Positions 1 through 4,473 of a stretch of DNA of 7,435 bases are shown here, in pieces. Numbering within the stretch: position 1 is the stretch's first letter; the number at the start of each line of letters is the position of its first letter. The position numbers were made by a program, and so were the translations under genes. The notes below the pieces were generated by a model. The model was not told the DNA's origin. It did no database searches and saw only the letters and a list, made by a program, of their open reading frames with translations. Source of the DNA: DTYU01 sp040757355 (lineage in GTDB: Bacteria; Bacillota; Desulfotomaculia; Desulfotomaculales; Ammonificaceae); contig JBFLWY010000083.1 of assembly GCA_040757355.1 (NCBI GenBank), positions 1 through 7,435 on the forward strand. The letters are read 5' to 3'.

Positions 1-209
1 AGGACGCGGTATTGAATGACATTTTAACAATTGAGATGGTCTGCAATGCCGCTTATCTCGTGCGCAAAGAAGACGAGCACGCCTTCGATCAGAAGGTCAA
101 CGAACTACTCGAACCCCGGCTTGAAGAGTTCATTGTTCGCTACACAGGTCCCTGGCCGCCCTACAACTTCGCGAGGCTGCGGCTTAAACTGCCGTCCGAA
201 AGAGGGTGA
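1..209 (+). CDS. gvpF: GvpF/GvpL family gas vesicle protein, C-terminal part (5' end outside window)
   Basis: The reading frame is open from the left edge (first full codon at position 3) to TGA at 207-209, so only the last 68 or so residues are seen. The tail contains AAYLVRKEDEHAF followed by TGPWPPYNF. These are the conserved end of the GvpF/GvpL family, in which a C-terminal alpha/beta domain closes with a GPWPPY motif. Family members are accessory proteins that bind GvpA and help nucleate the gas vesicle. The same GPWPPYSF signature ends two other genes here (478-1272 and 1441-2112). Only 6 bases separate it from gvpG, so it belongs to the same operon. The F rather than L name rests only on the Bacillus order F-G-L-S-K. 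A TTG at 12 is in frame but is an internal codon, not the start. Confidence 0.9.
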   Translation, partial: DAVLNDILTIEMVCNAAYLVRKEDEHAFDQKVNELLEPRLEEFIVRYTGPWPPYNFARLRLKLPSERG

Positions 210-215
210 GCAAGG

Positions 216-473
216 GTGTTAATCATCGACGATATCTTGTTTGCACCTTTCAAAGGCTTATGGTGGCTTGCGCGGGAAATATACAACCGGGCCCAGCAAG
301 AATTGTTCGACGAAGAAACCATCCAAAAGCAACTGGCTGCTCTGCAAGTAGAGTACGAACTTGGCAACCTTCCCAGCGACGAATTCGAGCAGCAGGAGGC
401 CGTGTTGCTGGACCGGCTCCGTCAGGCGCGCGCCGCCCGGACGTTGCAAAGTTCGGGGGAAGAGGAGGATTAG
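216..473 (+). CDS. gvpG: Gas vesicle protein GvpG
   Basis: This is a small 85-residue protein of the GvpG family, an accessory factor that works with GvpF/GvpL in early vesicle assembly and is usually encoded beside them. The N-terminus (LIIDDILFAPFKGLWWLAREI) is the typical amphipathic GvpG opening. It is followed by a helical, charged stretch with the family pattern of a short two-helix hairpin (QLFDEE-type segment, then GNLPSDEFEQQEAVLLDRL). The tail is acidic (SGEEED). The start is GTG at 216, preceded by a purine-rich GAGGGTGAGCAAGG stretch that overlaps the end of the upstream gene. The gene sits 6 bases after a gvpF/L end and 4 bases before gvpL, so it is probably translationally coupled to both. 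Confidence 0.92.
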   Translation: MLIIDDILFAPFKGLWWLAREIYNRAQQELFDEETIQKQLAALQVEYELGNLPSDEFEQQEAVLLDRLRQARAARTLQSSGEEED

Positions 474-477
474 CAGC

Positions 478-1272
478 ATGGCTTATTATCTGTACGCCCT
501 GTGCTACAAAGACGCTGTCCCGGATCCTTCCTCATCCTGGCCGCCGGGTGTCAACCCGGATGAAAAACTGTCCTATATCTGCTCCGGCTCCCTCACGGCT
601 CTGGTTCAAGAGGTTGACCTCTCTGAATTTGACACAGACGCATTGGCGCAGAACTTACAGCGCACAGACTGGCTTGAAGCGAAAGTCCGTGCCCACGACG
701 AGATCATTAGGCGCCTCTTCGAGGAGGTTGACGCCGTGGTACCGGTGCGCTTTTGCACCGTGTTTAGGACCGGGGAAGGGGTGAAAAGCGCCCTCGACAG
801 GTGGTCGAAGACGATCGTTGCCGATCTCGAGAGACTTCGCGGTGCCGCAGAGTGGGGCATCAAAGTGTACGCCAATGAAAGAAAGTGCTTGGAAACCGCG
901 GAGCAGGCGCCGGGGGAAAGCCAGAAGCTTTCAAGCGGCATCGAATACCTGCGGCGGAAGCAGCGGCAAGAGAAGCTCGCTCGCCAGGTGAAGGAATGGA
1001 TCAGGGAACAGGTGAACGATTGCCACCAGACGCTGATTAAGCTCAGTCGCGAGTACCGGGTTAATCCATGTGAGGAAGACAAGAGCGGCGAACGCATGGC
1101 GCTTAACAGCATATATCTGATCGATCAACCCAGTAAACCGGAGTGGCTCGGCGAACTGGAAAAACTTAGTGAGCGTTGGACCGAAAGCGGCCTGCGCCTG
1201 GTAGTTTCCGGTCCCTGGCCCCCGTACAGTTTTGTTACGCCTGTTGTGGAACAGGATGAACCCGATGAATGA
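478..1272 (+). CDS. gvpL: Gas vesicle protein GvpL/GvpF family
   Basis: A full-length GvpF/GvpL family protein of 264 residues. The N-terminal domain opens with the typical MAYYLYALCY strand. The conserved core EEVDAVVPVRFCTVFRTGEGV follows at about residues 80-100, then the EWGIKVY strand. A long charged helix around residues 155-190 (YLRRKQRQEKLARQVKEW) links to the C-terminal domain, which closes with SGPWPPYSF. In halobacteria GvpL binds several accessory Gvps and is thought to organise nucleation, but the role here is by family only. The frame is open upstream to 361, but ATG 478 has a strong GAGGAGG site (462-468) nine bases before it and avoids overlap with gvpG. The gene overlaps the next one by 8 bases. 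The L name follows gene order; F and L are hard to tell apart by sequence. Confidence 0.92.
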   Translation: MAYYLYALCYKDAVPDPSSSWPPGVNPDEKLSYICSGSLTALVQEVDLSEFDTDALAQNLQRTDWLEAKVRAHDEIIRRLFEEVDAVVPVRFCTVFRTGEGVKSALDRWSKTIVADLERLRGAAEWGIKVYANERKCLETAEQAPGESQKLSSGIEYLRRKQRQEKLARQVKEWIREQVNDCHQTLIKLSREYRVNPCEEDKSGERMALNSIYLIDQPSKPEWLGELEKLSERWTESGLRLVVSGPWPPYSFVTPVVEQDEPDE

Positions 1273-1444
1273 AGTCATCGCCAATGAGCACATGACACTG
1301 CTTGAACTGCTTGACCGCCTGCTCAACAAGGGCGTCATGATCTGGGGCGATCTGGTCATCTCGGTGGCGGGTATCGATCTGGTCTACTTACGTTTGCAAG
1401 TCTTACTGTCGGCCGTTGAAACTCTTAAGGGTGAGCCAAAATGA
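1265..1444 (+). CDS. gvpS: Minimal GvpA-like accessory protein (GvpS/GvpJ/GvpM group)
   Basis: A 59-residue member of the GvpA superfamily. The core TLLELLDRLLNKGVMIWGDL then ISVAGIDLVYLRLQVLLSAVET aligns with GvpA at 2545 and GvpJ at 3137. It has GD where GvpA has AW, as in the accessory paralogues GvpJ, GvpM and GvpS. These are minor proteins thought to act in nucleation or at the vesicle tips. The S name rests on position: it follows gvpL, as in the Bacillus megaterium L-S-K order. It is shorter than most relatives and lacks any C-terminal extension, ending just after the core helix. ATG 1265 is chosen because AGGA at 1253-1256 lies 8 bases upstream. ATG 1256 is an in-frame alternative adding three residues. 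Its 3' end overlaps the next gene by ATGA, indicating translational coupling. Confidence 0.85.
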   Translation: MNEVIANEHMTLLELLDRLLNKGVMIWGDLVISVAGIDLVYLRLQVLLSAVETLKGEPK

Positions 1445-2112
1445 GTTCGGAACTCCTGTTACTTGGATTCATTCGCGCTGCAGCAGCGGATCTCGTGAAG
1501 CAGGTGGATGCCCCGGCGCTTGCCGCCGTCGTCGGAGGGACCTCAGCCGGGGTGGCGACTCCTGTGGAAACCTGGCCTCCGGGACTTGCCGGACTGCAAC
1601 TGCAAAACGAGATTCTTTGGCGGTTACATAACTTGGATGCCGTATTGCCGGCCCGCGCCGGCACATTTTTTAATTCGGAAGATGATATGCAAAATCTTAT
1701 TGCAAGATACGACAATGAGATTGGCAGAAGGCTCGACCTGGTTGCCGGGAAGGTTGAGCTGGGGATTGAACTCTGGACGGCCGATGGTCATACAACTTGT
1801 GACCCGGCATCCGGGCCGGGCAGGCAGTACCTTTTGCGCATGGGTAGTGACAAGTTTGAGCCGGGCCCGGTCGGGAGTCTTTGTGCCAATCTGCATCAGC
1901 GCTTGGCGGAAGTATGTACGAACAGCGTGAGGCAAGCCTGCCTGCGTCCCAATACCGTTTTTCGCGCAAGCTACCTTGTACCCAGGGATCGCATGCAGGA
2001 TTTTAAAAATATAGTGGCCGAGAGAATTAAGGGATTTGACAACCTGGGGGTTTTCATCACTGGTCCGTGGCCTCCTTACAGTTTTTCCTGTTTAGAGTTA
2101 AACAGGGAGTGA
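1441..2112 (+). CDS. Additional GvpF/GvpL family protein (divergent paralogue)
   Basis: A 223-residue GvpF/GvpL family protein, distinct from the two upstream copies. It keeps the central motif as LHNLDAVLPARAGTFF (about residues 60-75), the GKVELGIEL strand, a C-terminal SYLVPRDRMQDF segment and the closing TGPWPPYSF. The N-terminal region (SSELLLLGFIRAAAADL) lacks the usual YxYG opening. The central long charged helix is much shorter than in the 478-1272 protein, which explains the smaller size. The ATG start overlaps the stop of the gvpS-like gene, with AAGGGTGAG just upstream. A gvpF/L copy between gvpS and gvpK is an addition relative to the Bacillus order. It may divide the nucleation or binding work among three homologues, but I cannot assign a specific F or L role. 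Confidence 0.88.
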   Translation: MSSELLLLGFIRAAAADLVKQVDAPALAAVVGGTSAGVATPVETWPPGLAGLQLQNEILWRLHNLDAVLPARAGTFFNSEDDMQNLIARYDNEIGRRLDLVAGKVELGIELWTADGHTTCDPASGPGRQYLLRMGSDKFEPGPVGSLCANLHQRLAEVCTNSVRQACLRPNTVFRASYLVPRDRMQDFKNIVAERIKGFDNLGVFITGPWPPYSFSCLELNRE

Positions 2113-2117
2113 GTTCC

Positions 2118-2435
2118 ATGCCGGAAACATTTGATGCTGTACCGGTTGACGGAAATAAGAGTTCGGGACCGATAAGGAGACTTGGCCTTGAGCCGGAAAA
2201 GGTTGAGCAAGGGTTAGCCCGGCTCGTGCTTGCGCTTATCGACCTCATCCGGCAGTTGATGGAAAAACAAGCCCTAAGGCGTGTAGAGGCCGGCAGCCTG
2301 ACTCCGGATGAGGAGGAGCAGCTCGGGTTGACTTTACTGCGGCTCACGGAGAAGATGGACGAACTCTGCGAGGTCTTCGGCCTCAGCCGCGAAGATTTGA
2401 ATCTCGATCTCGGTCCGATAGGTAAATTATATTAA
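2118..2435 (+). CDS. gvpK: Gas vesicle protein GvpK
   Basis: A 105-residue GvpK family protein, an accessory factor required for vesicle formation in several hosts; its molecular role is not well defined. The diagnostic segments are LARLVLALIDLIRQLMEKQA, then LRRVEAGSLTPDEEEQLG, a helix LLRLTEKMDELCEVFGL, and the C-terminal signature DLNLDLGPIGKL. The protein is predicted to be almost entirely helical. The start is ATG 2118, with AGGGAG (2104-2109) eight bases upstream and five bases after the previous stop. An upstream in-frame start at 2067 lies inside the gvpF/L paralogue and has no ribosome site. It is the last gene of the compact accessory block, followed by the gap that holds the gvpA promoter candidate. 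No terminator is evident after it, so read-through into gvpA is possible. Confidence 0.94.
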   Translation: MPETFDAVPVDGNKSSGPIRRLGLEPEKVEQGLARLVLALIDLIRQLMEKQALRRVEAGSLTPDEEEQLGLTLLRLTEKMDELCEVFGLSREDLNLDLGPIGKLY

Positions 2436-2484
2436 TACGCTAATTAATGGGTAACATACCATAGGATGGTAGAATATATATAAT
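2435..2484 (+). promoter_or_regulatory. Candidate promoter(s) upstream of gvpA
   Basis: The 109-base gvpK-gvpA gap is far AT-richer than its surroundings and is the only sizeable gap before gvpA. Two readings are possible. (1) A perfect TATAAT lies at 2479-2484, but no good -35 box sits 16-18 bases upstream. (2) AC (2437-2438), 16 bases, then CATACCATA (2455-2463) fits the remembered mother-cell sigma-K pattern AC-N16-CATANNNTA. ATA at 2435-2437 plus CATACCAT is also close to the sigma-E type. These are short motifs and could be chance. What is fairly safe is that gvpA has its own transcription start region here. Confidence 0.45.
2457..2471. promoter_or_regulatory. Operator-like palindrome TACCAT-AGG-ATGGTA
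   Basis: A perfect 6-base inverted repeat (TACCAT at 2457-2462, ATGGTA at 2466-2471) with a 3-base spacer lies just upstream of the TATAAT at 2479 and overlaps the alternative sigma-K-like -10. Its size and place suit a small dimeric repressor or activator site, but no regulator gene is in view. It could also be chance in an AT-rich gap. Confidence 0.3.
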
Positions 2485-2544
2485 ATTAACCACAACTGCC
2501 GTACGCTGGTAAGGCAGAATTTAAAATGAAAGGGGTTGCATACA
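2485..2544 (+). promoter_or_regulatory. gvpA leader with weak hairpin and strong ribosome binding site
   Basis: The leader carries a modest hairpin (CTGCC at 2496-2500 with GGCAG at 2513-2517, 12-base loop). A strong Shine-Dalgarno AAAGGGG follows at 2529-2535, nine bases before the gvpA ATG at 2545. The Shine-Dalgarno fixes ATG 2545 as the start rather than the in-frame TTG at 2536, which directly abuts that site. A regulatory role for the hairpin is not supported beyond the pairing itself. Confidence 0.5.
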
Positions 2545-2769
2545 ATGGCCGTACAGAAAAGTGTTGACACGTCCAGCCTAGCCGAAGTCATTGACCGGAT
2601 TCTCGACAAGGGCATCGTCATCGATGCGTGGGTCAGAGTATCGCTGGTAGGAATCGAGTTACTGGCTATTGAGGCGCGCATCGTGATTGCCAGCGTCGAA
2701 ACATGGCTGAAGTACGCAGAAGCCGTCGGTCTCTTGAAAGAAAATACTCCCATCTATGCGGCAGCTTAG
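2545..2769 (+). CDS. gvpA: Major gas vesicle structural protein GvpA
   Basis: GvpA is the small hydrophobic protein that polymerises into the ribbed helical shell of the gas vesicle, giving a gas-permeable, water-excluding wall. The 74-residue product is close to textbook GvpA: a short polar N-terminus (MAVQKSVDTS), helix 1 SLAEVIDRILDKGIVIDAW, the beta hairpin VRVSLVGIELLAIEARIVI, then ASVETWLKYAEAVGL and a short tail ending AAA. The invariant IDAWVRVSLVGIELL segment is intact. The start is set by AAAGGGG at 2529-2535. It is preceded by its own promoter region and followed nine bases on by a strong stem-loop, an arrangement that suits higher expression than its neighbours. Only one gvpA is present in the window; the two other GvpA-fold genes (1265, 3137) are accessory paralogues. 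Confidence 0.98.
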   Translation: MAVQKSVDTSSLAEVIDRILDKGIVIDAWVRVSLVGIELLAIEARIVIASVETWLKYAEAVGLLKENTPIYAAA

Positions 2770-2777
2770 TGACATGG

Positions 2778-2808
2778 GGAGGCGGGGCACACACGGCGCT
2801 CCGCCTTC
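2778..2808 (+). other. Stable intercistronic stem-loop after gvpA
   Basis: The arms 2778-2788 and 2798-2808 pair over 11 base pairs (nine Watson-Crick, two G-U) around a 9-base loop (ACACACGGC). The stem is G+C-rich and starts nine bases after the gvpA stop. No U-run follows (TTCAAACCCACTTC), so it is not a classical intrinsic terminator. It more likely protects the gvpA mRNA 3' end or partly attenuates transcription into the next two genes. The pairing is seen directly; the role is inferred. Confidence 0.6.
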
Positions 2809-2854
2809 AAACCCACTTCTCGTTTGTAAGACCAAAGTAAAGGGGGGAAACGCT

Positions 2855-3112
2855 TTGAGCAGATCAGAGGATCTGAAGCAACTTGGGGAAGAGATGGCTT
2901 TGGCCCTCAAGGAGCGGCTCGAGCAACTGAAAGAGATACGCGAGTATATTAAACAACTGTTAGCCAGGTTTGAATCAGAACGCAAGGAAATGTATCAGCA
3001 GCTTCAGCAAATGTTGAGTGAGTTTCGCCAAGAGAGGGTGCGGACTCACGAGACGTGGCAAGAAGTGCTTGAAGAACTGAGACGTATCCGGGAATCTGGA
3101 AGTTCCAGATAA
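2855..3112 (+). CDS. Small coiled-coil protein of the gas vesicle cluster, possible GvpC analogue
   Basis: I do not recognise a named family with confidence. The 85-residue product is predicted to be one long charged helix. From about residue 35 it shows an 18-residue periodicity: 35-52 (LLARFESERKEMYQQLQQ), 53-70 (MLSEFRQERVRTHETWQE) and a partial third unit from 71 (VLEELRRIRE). The layout recalls GvpC, the helical-repeat protein that binds the outside of GvpA ribs and stiffens the wall and that in cyanobacteria is encoded right after gvpA. GvpC repeats there are 33 residues, so homology is not shown. The start is taken as TTG 2855, with AGGGGGG at 2841-2847 seven bases upstream. The frame is open back to 2756, but earlier starts overlap gvpA or lie in the stem-loop. 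gvpJ starts 24 bases downstream. Confidence 0.75.
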   Translation: MSRSEDLKQLGEEMALALKERLEQLKEIREYIKQLLARFESERKEMYQQLQQMLSEFRQERVRTHETWQEVLEELRRIRESGSSR

Positions 3113-3136
3113 AGCGCTGACAGAGGTGGAACCGGG

Positions 3137-3559
3137 ATGAACACGATAACCCATGCTACCCAGGCCACAAACCTTGCGGACATTCTTGAACGTGTTCTTG
3201 ATAAAGGTTTGGTTATTGCAGGAGACATCAAGATTTCCCTGGCGGATGTGGACCTCCTCACGATTCGCATCCGCCTTCTGGTTGCTTCGGTCGAGCGCGC
3301 CCGGGAAATGGGCATAAACTGGTGGGAGCACGATCCGAATTTAACGGTTCGAACTCCGAAAGGTGTCGCCGAAACGACCTTTACGGGCTCTGCCGCCTGC
3401 GGCCCCACAAACGCCAGCCTGAGCACTCCCGAAGATTTCGTCCAAACGGCCTTTGCAGGAGAGGGTAGCGGCAACACCAGCCCCACCCCTGTTTTTCAAC
3501 CACGGGTAGCGGAGCGGAGGGCGTATGCTTACCACGCCCGGAGCAGAGCCCGGAGGTAA
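3137..3559 (+). CDS. gvpJ: Gas vesicle protein GvpJ with atypical C-terminal extension
   Basis: A 140-residue GvpA-superfamily accessory protein. Residues 10-60 hold the GvpJ-type core: TNLADILERVLDKGLVIAGD, then IKISLADVDLLTIRIRLLVASVERA, then the GvpJ hallmark REMGINWWEHDP. GvpJ is a minor vesicle or nucleation protein that is not interchangeable with GvpA. The last 75 or so residues are unlike the charged coiled tails common in GvpJ. They are rich in Thr, Ser, Gly, Ala and Pro and end in a strongly basic, Arg-rich stretch (RRAYAYHARSRARR). The tail could be genuine, or a neutral extension after a lost stop or frameshift. The ATG start has GAGGTGG at 3123-3129, seven bases upstream. It is the last gene of the cluster, and I see no U-tract terminator after it. 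Confidence 0.9.
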   Translation: MNTITHATQATNLADILERVLDKGLVIAGDIKISLADVDLLTIRIRLLVASVERAREMGINWWEHDPNLTVRTPKGVAETTFTGSAACGPTNASLSTPEDFVQTAFAGEGSGNTSPTPVFQPRVAERRAYAYHARSRARR

Positions 3560-3621
3560 AAAATTGCCTCATCGGTCAGGACTTGAAAGACCGCCTCAGG
3601 AAACTTCGCCTGGCCTAAAGA

Positions 3622-3703
3622 AGTGAGAGGCGGGAAGTTAGAAGTTCAGAGTTTATGTAGAAATTCGTGCAGCGAATCCTTGCCAGGCTTCCCACCTCTT
3701 ACT
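3622..3703. repeat. Interspersed palindromic element, copy 1
   Basis: The outer arms 3622-3637 and 3688-3703 pair at 14 of 16 positions plus one G-U. The left arm is purine-rich (GAGGCGGGAAGT type) and the right arm pyrimidine-rich. The centre is a small hairpin ATTCG-TGCAG-CGAAT (3663-3677). The same architecture recurs at 3815-3917. The element has no coding capacity and resembles the short palindromic repeats scattered in genomes of this clostridial group, though a copy number cannot be judged from one window. Confidence 0.6.
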
Positions 3704-3814
3704 CCTAAGAGAGTGCTGCAAAACTAAAATCCTGCCCGAAGTAAGCCATCTATGCTTGATTATGGTAAGCTTCAGGAAGAAACCGAGAGACCGCGAAAAA
3801 CGAGCATGGCAGTT

Positions 3815-3917
3815 TGGAAGTTGGAAGCCGGAGGTTGAAAGTTGGAGTTATTGTATGAATTTGCATAGCGAATTCCATCAAGATTCCCGCTTCTGACCTC
3901 CAACCTCCCACCTCCCA
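3815..3917. repeat. Interspersed palindromic element, copy 2
   Basis: A longer relative of the 3622-3703 element. The left arm has GGAAGTTGGAAG and GGAGGTTGAAAG blocks, and the right arm the complementary CTTCTGACCTCC and CCTCCCACCTCCCA blocks. Pairing is imperfect and needs a one-base shift. The central hairpin is GAATTTG (3857-3863), loop CATAG, CGAATTC (3869-3875), homologous to the centre of copy 1. It abuts the stop codon of the - strand gene at 3921. Confidence 0.6.
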
Positions 3918-3920
3918 TTT

Positions 3921-4388
3921 TTAGCTTTGTCCCTGAAACCATACGGTAATCACCGTATCCCGGCCCCGGTTCTTATTCCGGAACTTGATCCGAGCATAGC
4001 GTAAGAAGAACTGAAGGACAAGGAGCCGGTTCCTCCCGGCTTCAATTACGTACGGAAGTTCACCGAAGGGATCCCAGGTTACTCCGTCCGGACTTAACTC
4101 AGGCTGGACCACCACGGGGTTGGTGCCGTCGTTGAGGACAAGAAAAGAAAAGGTCCTCATTCCGGAAAGGTCAATGGTTTTGCTGTAACACTCCTCGTCA
4201 CCGGCGGGCAGCCCGCGTTCCACAACACTTACAAAACCGGGCCTGGGCCGGTGGCAGGGGTCGCGCTGGTAGCAGAAGGCGGCGCAGGATGCGGTCGTGA
4301 GCATTCCGATCAGGAACCATAAACGCCCCGGATTGTGCCGGGGGGTTTGCCCGGTATCATCTGGCAGCGCGTTTTCTTTTTGCTTCAC
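3921..4388 (-). CDS. DUF6385-type protein with N-terminal hydrophobic segment
   Basis: The function is unknown. The C-terminal half aligns by eye with the end of the neighbouring 315-residue protein: RTFSFLVLNDGTN with KTWTFGFYNASTT, SPDGVTW with SPDATNW, FLRYARIKF with FLKYARVYY, and the final FQGQS with FQGQT. I recognise this domain as DUF6385 from memory, not from a search. Ahead of it is a hydrophilic N-terminus of about 20 residues, then a hydrophobic stretch (LWFLIGMLTTASCAAF, about residues 23-38). This is followed by two more cysteines at about 39 and 45, so the protein may be membrane-anchored; the site is not a good lipobox. The start is uncertain. GTG 4388 has AGGGGG (4399-4404) ten bases upstream and gives 155 residues. 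TTG 4424 would give 167 with no clear ribosome site. No Thr-rich repeats are present. Confidence 0.75.
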   Translation of the reverse strand: MKQKENALPDDTGQTPRHNPGRLWFLIGMLTTASCAAFCYQRDPCHRPRPGFVSVVERGLPAGDEECYSKTIDLSGMRTFSFLVLNDGTNPVVVQPELSPDGVTWDPFGELPYVIEAGRNRLLVLQFFLRYARIKFRNKNRGRDTVITVWFQGQS

Positions 4389-4437
4389 GGAAAATGAACC
4401 CCCTGGAGATAAGTATTCAGGCAAAACGGTACAAAGA

Positions 4438-4465
4438 GGGAGACCGGGGAAAGCCCCGGTCTCCC
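4438..4465 (-). terminator. Hairpin terminator after the repeat-protein gene
   Basis: A perfect 12-base-pair stem (4438-4449 with 4454-4465; arm GGGAGACCGGGG) has a 4-base loop. It begins eight bases after the stop of the - strand gene at 4474. On the - strand it is followed by TCTTTGT, a short U-rich run, so it fits an intrinsic terminator of moderate strength. Read-through would feed the second DUF6385 gene. Confidence 0.75.
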
Positions 4466-4473
4466 CTTAGTTC

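Larger units (their letters stand above)
3560..3920. other. Non-coding gap between converging units, holding two palindromic elements
   Basis: There is no credible gene in these 361 bases. Right after gvpJ lies a small hairpin (CGGTC at 3573-3577 with GACCG at 3589-3593) without a U-run. Two related imperfect palindromes (entered separately) fill most of the rest. The spacer between them (about 3704-3814) shows nothing I can name. The gap lies where the + strand gvp cluster and the - strand DUF6385 genes converge, so the palindromes may serve as bidirectional stops. Confidence 0.7.

Noticed and set aside
361..477. An upstream extension of gvpL
   Set aside because: It would overlap gvpG almost fully, while ATG 478 has a strong GAGGAGG site and gives the standard MAYYLYAL family start.
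206..784. A 192-residue + strand frame spanning gvpG and the start of gvpL
   Set aside because: It is out of frame with two recognised genes and its Arg/Pro/Ala-rich translation is typical of an off-frame product.
606..1112. A 168-residue - strand frame within gvpL
   Set aside because: It is a shadow of the well-supported gvpL gene, rich in Ser and Arg and without family features or a ribosome site.
3381..3572. Small - strand frames opposite the gvpJ tail
   Set aside because: There is no ribosome site or recognisable domain. They lie opposite a frame continuous with the clear GvpJ core.
4438..4465. The hairpin as a + strand terminator
   Set aside because: The + strand sequence after the stem (CTTAGTTCTTACG) is a poor U-tract and no + strand gene lies upstream nearby. 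The - strand reading follows a stop codon directly.
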